Source: Syncephalastrum monosporum B8922 (Eukaryota; Mucoromycota; Mucoromycetes; Mucorales; Syncephalastraceae). Taken from it: a stretch of DNA of 64,000 nucleotides. Both the position numbers and the translations under genes were made by a program. Position 1 is the first letter of the stretch, and every line of letters starts with the position of its first letter. The notes under the pieces are model-generated. The model was given only the letters and a program-made list of their open reading frames with translations, had not been told where the DNA came from and did not search any database. Below are positions 49,144 to 62,262 of the stretch, piece after piece. The stretch is from positions 1-64,000 of the forward strand of contig JNEN01001240.1 in NCBI GenBank assembly GCA_000697355.1, given 5' to 3'.

Positions 49144-51728
49144 GGGAAACCCAAATAACACCCTGTACAGACCCGTCCCTTTTGACCTTCGTACCACCGG
49201 TCTCATCTTGTAACATAAAACTGCCACATAGATCCAGTAAAAAGACGCAATGGTTTTGGGAGCATTACATCGCTGGCAGGACATTGTCTCAATAGAACAT
49301 GATCTGCCAAAATCTGCAAAATGCGAAAGTATCTGTCTGTCTCATCACGGCAGCATCTCCGAAAATGCACATGCATGCACGTTTGCACATACATATTGGT
49401 TTCAGTTACTGAAGAAAATTCATTCGCTTGCATCTGCATGGTGACATGATCGTCGTCAAATGTAGTATCGTATATCCTGTTTTGTTTCTAAGCATATTCA
49501 ACAAGATTACTTTTATGCGATATGTTTAGATGGCTTAGTACTAAAAGGTGTCGCTACCAACCAGTCATACGGAAAGACGATCAAAGGTAGGTACCGAAAC
49601 ATTAGTATGATTCTTTACGAACAAGAGGTACACGTCGTTTCGCTGATCTTTTTTTTTTTTTTTTGTGGGGGAAGGGAGGGATTTACATCCGTCATATTGG
49701 AAGCACAGAAAAATCATGAAATCGAAGGTACGCGAGTGCAAGCAAGCAAGCAAGCAATGAATGCTTTTTCAGCATATAGTATTCACCTACAGTACGTCGA
49801 CGAGATGCTGGATAGCACCAGCGAGATATGAACATGGCTTCAATCAGAGATTGGAAGATGAGGGGAACGGAAAAACTGTATTATCTTCTTCCTAGAACCC
49901 CTTCAAGACTGTATATCGCGTGATCCGCGACCGCAGAGACGCCGCCGCCGCTTATAAGTTTGATAAATTTTGCAGCTATTCTCACATCATAAAGCTGTAT
50001 TCTAAGAACAACCTTGTGCTTCTAGCACCATAGCAGTTCTGCGTTCCATTTATGGTTTAAAACATGTGAAGCTGCTATGATAGCGTCCGAGGCGTCAGAT
50101 ATGTGAAAGGGATCATTCACACCAGGAAGTCGCCTGAATCTATGCTATCGTTCGACATAGCCAGGTTGTAGTATAACTATCTTTGTTGTTTTCTCTGGAA
50201 GCATGCATACCAGCATCTTGCTCAGACAGCAACCTCTTTCTCACCACATGAGCAGGGCTTTCTATTCTCCTGTTTAGTTTTCACGAGTGCCGTTTAATTA
50301 GATTGGAGAAAGGCAAATCAGGTCATTGACGTCTAGTATCTGACATCAGCCATAATCCATTTATTTTTGCTCTCTTTTTCTCATTGGCAAATGTGGATTC
50401 CGTGATAGCCGCAAGAAACTACCCATGTAAATACTGTAATTACGTGAAGGCTGTTTGACACCCTGTTCCTCCAATAGAGGACCATCAATGGAAGTAAGCT
50501 GGACCGCATAAACACTGCATGCTTTCCGCAAGTCCTCTTGCCACCGGTTGTCCGTCCATGGGACAATGCATCACTGGTATGATGATAGTTAAGTCGTCGC
50601 GTCAAGAGCGTACCCTCTTAACAGCATAAAAGCCAATGTATACTTTGCTCGTGTCTACTTTGCTTGCTCTTTTCCGGCGCCCATCTCCTCCCTATCTACA
50701 TCTCTGTTTGCGTCCACTTCTCTTCGCTCCACTCTCAGCTTCTCACAAGAGGTATCTGCCCGCTTGTTCCTATGCACGTAAGTGGACCAGTTTTATGTAT
50801 GGAATATAGGATATGAAACCTTAACGTGAATCTCAGTTCCGCTCCTTTTCCTCTTCTTTGCTTCCCCTTTCCGTTTGTTCTCCCCACCCCCCTTTTCCCT
50901 TCCTTCCACCCAATTGTGTCAACTAACAAAAGTCATCGGTCGAAACTACCGTTGTAATTAACACCCCCCCCCAAAAAAAAAGAAAAGAGATGACCCTGCG
51001 CAAAACTTGCCCGCTGCCTACCACGAAGATTTCGCGTTGCTATCTTGAAGTTGTGAATTCAGAAGGATGCATCCGGCAAGAAGTCAAAGATAAAATAATG
51101 CCCAAGGCATAGTGAGCGCGTATTCGACGACCCCGCTCAGGTATAGGTCAGTTAGGAAGTTTAAATGTCTACGTTGTTTAAAAGAAGAAGGACGATGAAT
51201 GATCACATATCAAAGGACAGTGACTGCATGCCAAGAGAGTCCATGATTGGCTTGACCATCACAAAGTGTCTAGCCGAGAAGACATGCATGTGGACTTTTG
51301 GGCGTCTCAAGAAAGAAACAAACATGACTTTTCGGGGGAGGTAGGGGGCGCATGCCTTCTCTTGCTTCCCATTCACGCTAATCTGTAGAAAAAAATAGTA
51401 ATGAAAGCCTGTGTGTGTGATATTTCCGAACCATGAATAAAATGTACAAGAGTGATGTGTCTCGTATATATCATATGTATATATTTATCTATAGTGTATA
51501 CGGGTAATATAGAAGAAAGGACAAAAAACGTGGTACGGGTAAGAATAAGGTATGTTTGGTATCATTTTTGGAACAAACACGGTGAAGGGGGAGAGAAAGA
51601 GAGTGGCTGCATGAATTAGAGAAGGCCCTTGTCAAGCCTTTCTTCTTTCTCTCAGTCCGTCTCTCTCTCCCTCTTCTTTTCCCTTCTCTTGCTTCTTCTC
51701 TGTTATCTCCACACTATACGCCCGTGTC
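49144..51728. other. 2.6 kb gene-free region
   Basis: No supported gene is seen. It contains a T-run near 49650-49664, a C9A9 tract at 50964-50979 and a pyrimidine-rich CT tract at about 51635-51720 directly upstream of the next start codon. No terminal repeats or transposase remains are visible. Confidence 0.5.
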
Positions 51729-52096
51729 ATGCCTGTCCCGCCTGTCTCGCCGGTATTTCCACCTGCTGCGCTTGACCGAATCCATCCCACCGAGATTCCT
51801 CGTTCTTCGGACCCTTCGCAGCAGGATCTGTTGAACCCCACCGACACTTTTCACACCGAATCCTCTCCGCGATCCCCGCTCCCCATGCCTCCGTCCGAGC
51901 TCTGGCATCTCTCGGACTCAAGCTTGACAACCGTTTCCGAGGCGATTCGCGAACGGGCATTACGCCATCCGAATCGCATTCCCCGTCTCAGACGTCCTTT
52001 GGCTCGTCCGCAACAACAACTCTCAGACGACCCTCCTTCGCTGTTTGAAGAAGTGAGACGCTCTTCTACACATCAATATCCGTGGCTCGACCCTCC

Positions 52097-52131
<35 letters not shown>

Positions 52132-53278
52132 TACAACAGCAACAGCAACAGCAGCAGGAACGGCCACAATCCCAGCAGCATTTCGATCCCGATCGTCCTA
52201 TCATGCACCCTCCGCCACCTCCGCCTTCGCAGCCTCCTTCTTACTGCATCCCAGAGAAGGCGGTAGATATTGCCAGTGTATGTGGAGACAGCGTCCATCT
52301 CGAGCCCGAAGTCGTGTCGCCTGGTCTATCCTTGCTCGATTACAGAATCTGCTCAGAGGATGGCGGACGTTACGGGTAAGCGGTAGCATCATATGCCATA
52401 CATCATTTCCCTTCATATGCGCACGGCCTATGATACATCCTGGGCCATCAGATCTCATCTTTCCTCTCCAGAAACGGCCCCCGTTATGGTATACAAAATA
52501 TCCTACGAAACGACTTGTCGGTTTATTGGTAAGCGTCATGCAATACGAAGCAACACGAATTAGAGACGCCCCTCCCATGATGGACAAGGTCTAAAGATAT
52601 GGAATAGCTCTGGACGCGAGGGAGCAGTCAATGTCTTGCTGAAATACAGCGGGTGGTCACTCACAGGACTCCAGTCTGACGTGTGCTGCACTTTATCCAA
52701 AGTCGTCATTAAGGCACCTCAATATGGGTAAGAAGCTCATCATCGATCACCTTTTGAATCTTATTTTCGTCATTCTTATTCAACATGCGCAACTTTGGGG
52801 AAAATTTAGATTTACAGCACCTTGCAAAGAGGGCATGATTTTCGTGTCCAAACGACCTCTGAACATCAGCTGTGAGTATCAAAGAACAACGGTAAAGCTC
52901 TCTTTCTCACTGAAAACAATGGACAGTTCTTAAAAAATACGACGACTGGACAAAAGTGCAATACGAGCAATTTGTCGAAGTCAATCAGCACATGAACAGA
53001 ACGCCTGACGACTATGAGCCCGCCGCATGGTTTACGCTACCGCGTGATGGACCAGCTGTGGTTGATCTTGATAATGTGTATGTACTTGGCTTTCTTTCCA
53101 TTCTATCATTGACTCTCACACGGTACATTCTCTCTCCACTGACGCCAGATTTGCAAAATACGTCACGATCAAGCTGTTGCGAGCAGATTATGCTTCAGAT
53201 AACATTGATCTGCAGTACATTGGCTTTGTAGGGCGCCGTGGGCCACAGCGATTCGCGTCTGGGCGCCTGATGTCCTAA
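51729..53278 (+). CDS. Poly-Gln protein with C-terminal beta-rich (galactose-binding-like) domain
   Basis: Exons are 51729-52375, 52472-52528, 52608-52727, 52810-52871, 52927-53077 and 53149-53278, giving 388 residues. Residues 1-190 are disordered: Ser/Pro-rich, then two Gln runs and a Pro run. The C-terminal 200 residues look folded, including RNDLSVYCSGREGAVNVLLK, TLSKVVIKAPQYGFTAPCKE, GMIFVSKRPLNIS, DDWTKVQYEQFVEVNQHMNR and FAKYVTIKLLRADY...IDLQYIGFVGRRGP. An initial spectral segment, a cysteine-containing core and the final strand pair resemble the jelly-roll galactose-binding fold of DOC/APC10 or F5/8C domains. That resemblance is by pattern only. Function is unknown. The start is the first ATG after a CT-rich tract. 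Confidence 0.72.
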
Positions 53279-54036
53279 TATGCTGCTCCTTTCTTCTTTC
53301 CTGTTTCCTCATTTGTATAGATCCTTCCCAATCATGTATCATAAGATATCTTATGGCTCGCTTGTTATATATTTTGCATCTTTTTTCTCCCCTCCACATA
53401 TGAAAGAAAAACTGAAAAACTCCTTGGAGATACGGATAGTCAATTCTTGTCGCATGTGAAAAACAAGATCCAAACCCTTCTTCTACAAGGCACTGTTTGT
53501 TGATAGGGGCATCATCATCACTTCAGATGGTGTCAATATACATTGTGTATGTCGTATTTTGACAGGCGAGTTTACACCCCTAATGTATCGGCCGTTTTAG
53601 TACGACAGTAAAGGCATACAGAGCCAACTAATTATTAAAAGCTGAACCAAACTAAACCTACAGACCGGATACACATAGATGACAGCACCATCATTGCTTC
53701 GCTCAGCAGTGACTTGCACCGGTCCTCTATACGTATGGGCTCTACTTCTAGTTTGCCTTCTTTGGCAAGCTGATGTCATTTGACTCTGTTGCCTAGCAGA
53801 TCAAGTCCTCACATACTCTCAAAAATATTTTTTTTTATTCAGCCTCATAACAGCTACAAGGACACAGAAAACGAGCCAAGCAGGCGGTGTTGGGGAAAAG
53901 GGTATCATTGGTTCAAAGGGCATGCAAAGGCAAAAATGCTCGCCAGTGTGGGTGGCTTGTCACAATTTTTGCTCGCTCGGAATCCAAGTGTCAAGGTTTT
54001 ACTTTTTTTTCTCCCCTTCACGCACAACTAGAACAA
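53279..54036. other. Intergenic region upstream of fibrillarin
   Basis: This holds the 3' end of the previous gene and the fibrillarin promoter/5' UTR. A poly-T/CT tract lies at 54001-54020. I looked for a tRNA-like element near 53925 and found none. No gene is supported. Confidence 0.5.
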
Positions 54037-55140
54037 ATGGCATTCGAAAATCGTGGAGGTCGTGGTGGTGGCCGTGGTGCCCCCCGTGGTGGCCGTGGCG
54101 GCTTCGGTGGTGATCGCGGTGGCCGTGGCGGTGGCCGAGGTACATTCAAAACACTTTTTCGACGCAACCATGATCTAAACCCAAATTTGTGACAAAAAAA
54201 AAGGTGGCGGCCGTGGTGGATTCGGTGGCGATCGCGGCGGTCGTGGCGGTGGCCGTGGTGGTATGTTCACACACATGCATAGGAAGAGAGTGTCACCCTC
54301 GTACTCACTATGGACGCCATGCTTATAGGTGGCCGTGGCGGTTTCGGCGGTCGTGGTGGTGGCCGTGGCGGTGCCGGTGGCCGTGGTGGCCGCGGTGGCG
54401 GACGCGGTGGTGGTGCTGGTGCCAAGGGTGGCAACAAGGTCATCATTGAGCCCCATCGTCACGAGGGTATCTTCATTGCCCGTGGCAAGGAGGATCTCCT
54501 GGTTACCAAGAACTTGGTGCCTGGCGAGTCTGTCTACGGCGAGAAGCGCATTTCCATCGATGGCCCTGAGAACACCAAAATCGAATACCGTGTGTGGAAC
54601 CCCTTCCGATCCAAGCTCGCTGCTGCCGTCCTCGGTGGTATCGACCACGTCCACATTGCGCCTGGTAAGAAGGTCTTGTATCTCGGTGCTGCTTCGGGTA
54701 CGTCCGTCTCGCACGTTGCCGATGTCGTTGGCCCCGAGGGCGCTGTCTACGCCGTCGAGTTCTCGCACCGTTCGGGCCGTGACCTGATCAACATGGCCAA
54801 GAAGCGCACGAACGTCGTTCCCATCATCGAAGACGCCCGTCATCCTCACAAGTACCGCATGCTGGTGCCCATGGTCGACGTCATCTTTGCTGATGTTGCC
54901 CAGCCCGACCAGGCTCGTATCATCACTTACAATGCACACCACTTCCTCAAGAACCACGGTCACATTGTCATCTCCATCAAGGCCTCGTGTATCGACTCGA
55001 CCGTTGCGGCTGCGACCGTGTTTGCCCGTGAGGTCAAGAAGCTCCAGGAGGAACTCGTCAAGCCCCGGGAACAGCTTACGCTCGAGCCCTACGAGAGAGA
55101 CCACGCTGTCGTCGTTGGCGAGTACATTCGCACCAAATAA
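54037..55140 (+). CDS. NOP1: Fibrillarin (NOP1), box C/D snoRNP 2'-O-methyltransferase
   Basis: Exons are 54037-54139, 54204-54260 and 54329-55140, giving 323 residues. Fibrillarin uses S-adenosylmethionine to methylate rRNA ribose in the nucleolus, guided by box C/D snoRNAs. The N-terminal 75 residues are an RGG/GAR domain (repeats of [12 protein letters not shown]). The methyltransferase core follows: [36 protein letters not shown], the SAM-binding [18 protein letters not shown], then [20 protein letters not shown] and [15 protein letters not shown]. All three exons carry GAR sequence and both introns are phase 1. The short second exon is a near copy of the end of exon 1. Intron 1 has an A-run acceptor (AAAAAAAAAG) with no pyrimidine tract. 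Confidence 0.97.
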
Positions 55141-55476
55141 GCAACGCAAACATCTTTCGACCTCCTGCACACTCAACACAACAACAACAACAAACCTTCT
55201 CACCTTTTGTTCTAGTTCATTGTTCTTACATCTCTCATTTCTTCTTTTTCTCTTCTTCTCTTCTTCTCTCTTATCTATCCATCTGCCTTTTGCAACAAAT
55301 AAAAGAGCCCAAGGCGTGTATGTATACATTGCGCAAAAAAAAAAGAAAATGGCATATTTATAAAAAAAAAAAAAAAGGAAATGTCCAATTTTGGTGTGTG
55401 TGTCCATGCGCGGCGGACGTCGTTGACGTACGTTTACTCTTTCGTCTTCTTGAGTTACTCTTTTGGCGTGCGTGCA
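55141..55476. other. Intergenic region, fibrillarin 3' end / UBA3 promoter
   Basis: It contains a pyrimidine-rich stretch at about 55220-55290, AATAAA at 55299 after the fibrillarin stop, and A-runs near 55340-55375. No gene is seen. Confidence 0.5.
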
Positions 55477-57230
55477 ATGAGTTCTGAGGGAGATTCCCTT
55501 AACAAAAGAAGACAAGGATCACCAACACCAGAACCAAAGCGTAAAAGAATCAACGACTCTCCTATGCAAGGTAATAAACACAGAAGAGAATATCGCGTTA
55601 TGCTTTGTCATACTGGGTATTAAAAAAGACACGTCAGCCGAACCTGTGGAAGACGCCATGACCGTTTCACCCGACCCAGCCCAAGAAGACGAATCCATGG
55701 ACCAATCCGAAGAGGGCGTCATTATGGCTTTGGACAGCCCAGAGGTAAGAACCAGCTTGCAGTGCCTTTCTGTTGTCCTGAAACGGGCCCTGTAGATTCA
55801 AGCAGCACTGGAACAATGCACCATTCTCGTCATTGGCGCGGGTGGCCTCGGCTGCGAGATTCTCAAGAACCTTGCGCTGACCGGCTTCAAGAAGATCCAC
55901 GTGATCGACATGGATACCATCGATATCAGCAATCTCAACCGCCAGTTTTTGTTTCGTCCCAAGGACGTCGGCCAGCCCAAGGCCACCGTGGCTGCCCAGT
56001 TTGTCATGGACCGCGTGCCCGGCGTGGAGGTCGTGCCCTATTATGGTAAGATTCAGGATAAAGACGATGACTACTACAGCCAGTTCACCATGGTGATCTG
56101 TGGCCTGGATTCTATCGAGGCGCGTCGCTGGATCAACGCCAAACTGATTGAACTCGTCGACGACAACCCGCAGTCGCTCAAGCCCATGATTGACGGTGGC
56201 ACCGAAGGTACTTTTGGCTATGGAAATAGATCACCCCACTTTGGGCATGGATGTAAGAATCTAATACCTAGGCTAGGCTTCAAGGGTCAGTCGCGTGTCA
56301 TTTTGCCCACCATGAGCTCCTGCTACGAATGCTCGCTCGACATGTTCAACAAGCCCACCACCTTTCCGATCTGCACGATCGCCAATACCCCGCGGTTGCC
56401 CGAGCACTGCATCGAGTGGGCCTCCGTGTTGGAATGGCCGCGCGTCAAAGGCAGTAAGTACATTATATTCTTCTACGACGGGATGAAGAACTGACGCATG
56501 GATGGTTTCCAGAGGACCTAAAGTACGACACCGATAACCCGGATGATATCACTTGGTTGTACGAAACGGCGCTCGCCCGCGCCCAGAGCTTTAATATTAC
56601 AGGCGTCACCTATTCCTTGACGCAGGGTGTTGTCAAAAACATCATCCCTGCTATTGCGTCGACCAATGCCATCATTGCAGGTACCGTTATTTATTTATTT
56701 TGTTTCTTGCATGGCATGACCAACCGAATCGCATTCATAACACCCGACTCTATCCCTTACAGCCTCCTGCTGCAATGAAGCTTTCAAACTCGCCACGGGG
56801 GCCGCTGCCTATTTAGACAACTACATGATGTATACTGGCAACGATGGCATTTATACCTACACTTTCCAACATCAGCAGAAACCCGACTGTCCCGTGTGCG
56901 GCAACCTTGCTCAGAATGCCACGCTCGCGCCCACCATGAAGCTGGAGGAGCTCTTGGAATGGCTGGCCGAAAAGCCGGACATGTAAGTCAAGTCAGAGTG
57001 TCTTCATCTTTTCTTTCTCGTCACTCACATGCGTGTACAGCCAACTGAAGAAACCGAGTCTACGCACCGCGTCGGCGTCGCTGTACATGCAGGCGCCTCC
57101 GCCACTCGAGGCTGCCACCCGCCCCAACCTGGACAAACCCTTGTCCGAGCTCATCGAATCAGGCGAAACCATCACTGTCACTGATGCATCGCTACCTGTC
57201 AGCTTGCAGCTCCATGTCACATTCAAATAA
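55477..57230 (+). CDS. UBA3: UBA3, catalytic subunit of the NEDD8-activating enzyme
   Basis: Exons are 55477-55570, 55629-55744, 55796-56207, 56277-56453, 56513-56680, 56763-56982 and 57041-57230, giving 458 residues. With APP-BP1/ULA1, UBA3 adenylates NEDD8 and passes it to UBC12 to activate cullin ligases, including CUL4-DDB1. The nucleotide-binding loop is GAGGLGCE (84-91). [16 protein letters not shown] is the E1 adenylation signature. The catalytic cysteine is Cys240 in [20 protein letters not shown]. The zinc-binding CPVCG pairs with an upstream cysteine pair in MSSCYEC. The C-terminal ubiquitin-like domain that binds UBC12 ([12 protein letters not shown]...SLQLHVTFK) is present. The N-terminal 65 residues are an acidic extension not typical of animals. 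All introns are GT-AG. Confidence 0.96.
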
Positions 57231-57371
57231 GATTGAACGAGAAAGAAAAAGAGGAACGAGTCATGTTGAAGTCATGAACATTAAGAAAGACGACAAAGCA
57301 AGGTTGCAGGTGGGAGGGGTGGGAGGTGAGAGAAAAAGAAACATGAACGTAAGTTGCGAGTGCGAGTGCGC

Positions 57372-57374
<3 letters not shown>

Positions 57375-57418
<44 letters not shown>
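57375..57418. repeat. (TG)n dinucleotide microsatellite
   Basis: About 22 TG units lie between the convergent ends of UBA3 and the GH5 gene. Confidence 0.95.
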
Positions 57419-57419
<1 letters not shown>

Positions 57420-57432
57420 ATGGGTGGGTGAT

Positions 57433-59969
57433 CTACATGAGAATGCATTTATCTAGCTGTTGCTGTTGCTGCTGCTTTTTGAGAAGCGGGAGCTTGAGGG
57501 AGATGGAAATATGGGTGGGCAGCGGTGCATCTGCCTTGTAACGGTGGTAAAGTGTCTGGGTCTCGGGCGAGTAGGTGTATTCGCCATGAGACACCTTGAT
57601 ATCGAGGTCGTTTGCTTGGTTATAATGGTAGTGAGGGACGTAGATCTCGGTGGTGGTGGCGAGTTCGGTGGTCGCGTCTGCCCTGGGCTGGAATACGAGG
57701 CGATACTCGAGCGAGTCGAGCAAGAACTCGGAGCGTTCGGGAATGCCTGCCACCTTGGACGCATAGGGCCGCTACAGGGGAGCCCGTGTTTCAGTTTAAG
57801 CACATACCATCCAATTTCAAACGTACCACAGCAGCCTCTAGGACACGTCCGCCATTGTGGAAACGGCCCCACGCATCCTCGTCCTCTTGCAGCGTGGTGA
57901 GTGATTCGAGTGGATTCACGGCGGTCGTCGCGGTCGACGTGGTGGAATAGATGCTGAAGTTTTCCCCATTCCAGTGGTCGCCGTACTCGTTATCGTTGCA
58001 GACGTCGTAATTCCACAGACTAATGCATAAATGAGGTGTTCATGTTTTAGCATCACAAAACAATAGAAATTAAAGTTGCACAGGGGGAGGGGTTTTGTGG
58101 ACACGCACGTAAAATTGACAAGGTTCACCTCCAGGGCATGAATCACAGCGTCCAGGAAATGAACATGGTTCTTGTAGTCGCCAGTATGGAAAGCGGCCCG
58201 CTCGTTGATATCCATGGGAATTCCGACTTCACCGAGCAAGCAAGGTTTTTCGCCCATGTTCTTGAGCCCGCTCGCCTTGATGTTTTTAATCTGGCCGCGG
58301 TAGTTGCTCTTGGCGCCTTTGCGGCCAAAGTAGGTTGCACTAATCACGTTGCCTCCCTAACATGAAGAATTTTAGATGAGATGGAAAAGTCCCAAGAATG
58401 TATATGAACCGAACCTTTTGCAATGACTGCACGTCGTGAGTGATCCGGCCATCGAATTTCTTGTAGAACACACAGTTGAGGTCGTACCAGTGCGGTGCAT
58501 AGACCATGTTATCGTGGTGATCTTTCTCCGTAAACACGGGGGAACTCTATGGGGCGTATGCAATGCACAATATACGCGCACACAGCATATGCCGATCATT
58601 AGAAGAGAGGAAAATAAAATTGGGAAGCTGCCGTGTTACCTCGTTGGCCAGTGGCTCGACGAAGCAATACCATTCGGGTTTCACACGCTGAATGGCCTTG
58701 GCATATCGATTCACAAAGGGAATGTAGAAGTCTCTGTAAAAGTCGATCGGCTCGCCCGTGGTGGGGGGTTTGGCAAAGTAAGCCGAGTCGAGCAGTGCGG
58801 GCTTCCCCTTGCCATCCAGGCCCCAGACGCCGTGTTGGCGCCAGATGCAGCTGTGGCCAGGTAGCCACGCCGAGGTCTTGGATGCATTGATGATGCGGCT
58901 GTGTGATTTTTTGGTAGGGAAGGGCCATGACTTGACGTAGACGCCGACCTTCTGCGGGATGCCGTCGCCAAGCGCAAAGCTCTGGAGAGGGGTGGGAGCA
59001 TCACCAAAGATGAGGTTCACGATAGGGTCAAACTCCTTGAGGGTTTTCATGCCAATGTAGCCCGGATGAGGCTCGTTCATGACCTCGAAGCCGAGGACGG
59101 CGTCCAGGTCGCTAAGACGGTGGGCGAGATGGGCAAAGGCATCGATGAAGCACTGGGACAGGAACTGCTGTATGGGTGTGCCCTGATAGGTAGCCTTCGG
59201 AGCAAAGGTATCGCCACCGAAGAACAGGGTGAACATGGTGCAGCTGGCGAGCTTTGAGTAGTTCGTAGGCCACACCATAGGCAGTGGATCGCCGGGCACA
59301 GCATTGGTATTGTGCACGTAAGCCGCACCGGTCTCCTTAAAGTGTCTTATGTTCATCCCTGCCGCCTCAAAGGTCCAGCCGGGGGCACCTGATCCGCCTG
59401 AAAAGCGGGACCACTTAGAGTGGCAAGCAAAAACAAAAAAAAAAGGATCAGTCGATAATGGACCCCTTGATAATGAAAACGAACAAAGTTACCGTATCTT
59501 GATGCGGGTCTATGAAGCACTTGATGCCATAGTCAGGCATCAGTGCTATGAGCTCGCGCAGATAGTCAATGTATTCTTCATCGTACTCGCCTGGGCCGGC
59601 GTGCTCGATACTCTCCCAAGGGATCAAGAGTCGCACGAGTGTCAAACCCCACGCGCGGAGTCGCGCCAAATGTTCACGCGCTTGTGCCAAAGGAAATGGC
59701 CGATCCACAAAACTGACACCGCGATGATCCCAGAACAGCTGCTCGTCGTAGAGATGCGTCGAGCCGGGATACGGCCGTGTCGGCAGTTTGCTCGAGCCAC
59801 ACAGGTTCACGCCTCGCAGTAACAGGTGCCGGCCTGCCTCATCTTTAAACCAGCGACCATCCGTCCGAATCGGACCCTGCCAATCCGCCGCACAGGACGG
59901 CAGCGACTCTGGGTTCCCGACATGAACAGCCTTGGCTCCCAGTTTGACACCCTTGGATGCTGCTGCTAC

Positions 59970-60004
<35 letters not shown>

Positions 60005-60044
60005 TATGGGTGACAGCGGGCTCGTGCAAATGCTCTGTCACCAT
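57433..60044 (-). CDS. GH5 (subfamily 12-like) beta-glucosidase: sterylglucosidase / glucocerebrosidase
   Basis: Exons (minus) are 60044-59493, 59413-58640, 58546-58415, 58356-58109, 58019-57827 and 57771-57433, giving 745 residues. Relatives (EGCrP1/2, Sgl1 of Cryptococcus) cleave glucose from ceramide or sterols. Seen are the N-terminal RGVNLCGSSKLPT barrel strand, RLLIPWESIEHAGPGEYDEE, IDPHQDTWSRFSGGSGAPGW, the acid/base glutamate in FEVMNEPHPGYIG (about Glu298) and the nucleophile in LLGEVGIPMDINE (about Glu529). TLWNYDVCNDNEYGDHWNGE supports this subfamily. A C-terminal beta-sandwich ends in a KKQQQQQQQL tail. No signal peptide is seen, which fits a cytosolic enzyme. The start is followed by an Ala/Thr tract. 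Intron 3 has an odd GTTCGG donor. Substrate preference (sterol or ceramide) is not decidable. Confidence 0.9.
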
Positions 60045-62262
60045 TCTGCAAAGGAAAATAGACTATTCGTCGCGGGGAGGAACGTGTTTTGTATTTTTAA
60101 TGGGCGCAAGATATCAGGAGGATGTTTGAAAGAGGGGTCGTCTGCTTTCAGAATGATAGATTCAAGTACGTGCGTGTATGTGTGTATGAATGTGTGTGTA
60201 TGTGCGAGTCAAGAAGTAGGAAAAAAAAAGCGGTCGTTATGCTATGAAGTGCTTTCTTTTTCGATTTCAACTGCTTCGGCTTCTTTTTTTTTTTTTTGCT
60301 TTGGGTGGTATGCTTCTCTGTTCGGCTGATATATAACCATCACTGACAACAAATTGGGTGCCCATCAAGTGAAAGAGACCAAGCCCGTCAGACGAACAGC
60401 AGGCCTGTCTGGGTGGTGCGGGGTATCCTCACGGGAACCCCGGGTGGGGGGGAGGAGGTTGGCAGGTTCCTTGCGCGCAGAGACGACGTGATTGTGGGCA
60501 GATGGGGGGTGGAGGACGACTGAGGGAAATAGGGGCGTATGTGTGTGTTGAGTGCTTTGATGTGCGCTGGTGATGTGTGGTGGGACGCTCAGGTGGATCC
60601 ATTGGATTTGTCACGCGATCCATCAGGCAAAGTTCAATACCAGCGAATTATTATAGCAGGAGATAGGAAGCAGAGCTTGCCTTGGTCTACCTGGGCGTAG
60701 TCAAGGTTTTCTTTGTGAGTCATGACATGCAACACGTGAGGGTGCACAATTCATAAGGTTGTGCTCTAAACAGAGACGTTTTATTATTCAAAGAGAGAGC
60801 AAGGCGAGTGGAGTTTCTTTTGTCAACTGGTCTGCGTATTGACAGCAGACGCCCCGTCCTACGTACTGTACTTATCTCAGACATATACGAAAATAATCCT
60901 AATAATAATAATTATAAAGTTCCCGCAGAACATGATACTTGCGCTAGTCTCATTATCGTGGTGCAGGTACCGGTGTGAGAATGCTTGTCTTTCGCTTGGC
61001 ATGTCAGACGGGACAAAAGAAAGGAAAGATAAATAGATTGGGAATCGAAACGTATGGTACCAAAAAACAATAAAACGTGATGCAAAACAGACCTGTCGTC
61101 CGCGATCCGGGAACTTCATTCCACCTTTCCTCTCCCCTTCCCACCCTTCTTGTTGGCTTTTTGCTCGCCTTTGTTTCCACTTATCTCCTGACATATGTAC
61201 GCATGTACATGTATTGTGAATACAAACCGCTGTCAGAGAAGCGGGCTTCTCCTGAGATCTGCTCTCCGCTGTTGGGCTGCGTGTAAGCAACTCAGAATAA
61301 AAAAAAACAGCAAAGAAAAAGTGCTACGCGGATCCTCAATGTTTGTGATGCGTCAAAAGGAACCCATATGCGTTATTATTGGGTACACATTGTGTAGCGG
61401 GAGCTGTAAAAGCCAGCTACGCCCTTGGATTTTTTTTTTATCTGAGTGAAATCCAAATAGTCGTACGTGAACCTTGTTGCGTAATAAGAGAAGCGAAAAG
61501 ACGTTATCGTCGTGTCTTCAGAGACGCCTCTTATCCTTATTCTTCTTTAGGATAGCTACATAATTCATGACATTATGTCACGCTCTCTCTCTTTTTATTT
61601 CGGGCTCCTCTCAGCCGGCATAAGAGGTACATGTACATTTTTTCAGGCTAACAAGACGAAAAAAAGGGTGCGTTAAGTGGGTGAGATAATAGGTCACTTT
61701 GAAGTTTTGGGTGACACGACGCGGAGGAGATGAAGCTGCATGGTTGGCGGAGTAGAAACTCTCTCTAGCACCCTGTCGTCTTTGTAAAATAAATCACTCG
61801 CTTGCATCAAAAAGAATGAAGACAAATGGAATGAAACCGACGTCTGAGGGTAAGGTTGGGTGGCAAATGGGCCGAGAACTTTTTCAAAAAAAAAACACAG
61901 GCAGGGGGGTCACTATATGGCATTTTGAGGAGGGGAGACCCAGGGGTTCAAAAAAGGATGAATGAGAGGAAGTCTTCAAATAGAGATGGTGGCAGCTTTC
62001 TGCTTGAAGCGGATTATGACGAGACAAAAAAAAAAGAGAGTAGCGGCGTTAGGTTTGCGCTGCCAGCAACTCGCATACGAAAAAAAAAAAGTCGTGGACA
62101 GGTGACAAGGTCTTTTTGTGATTCGAACCAAAAATCAATATAACTCGTGCTGCACATCTTGGGCCACTCTTTTCTCTCTTTCTTCTCGTCACTCTTTTTC
62201 TTTACTTTCTCTTTCTCTCTCTCTCTTTCTGTGGTCTTAATTTCAAAAGGACTCCACTTAAC
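60045..62262. other. 2.2 kb gene-free divergent region
   Basis: It lies between the GH5 gene (-) and the orphan gene (+). It holds a TG-rich stretch near 60175-60200, a T-run at 60287-60298 and an almost pure CT tract at about 62160-62232 ahead of the next start. A GGTTCGAATC string on the minus strand near 62118-62127 lacks a partner stem, so it is not called as tRNA. Confidence 0.5.

Noticed and set aside
62105..62180. tRNA-like B-box string (GGTTCGAATC) on the minus strand
   Set aside because: No matching A box, no acceptor stem and no anticodon stem could be drawn.
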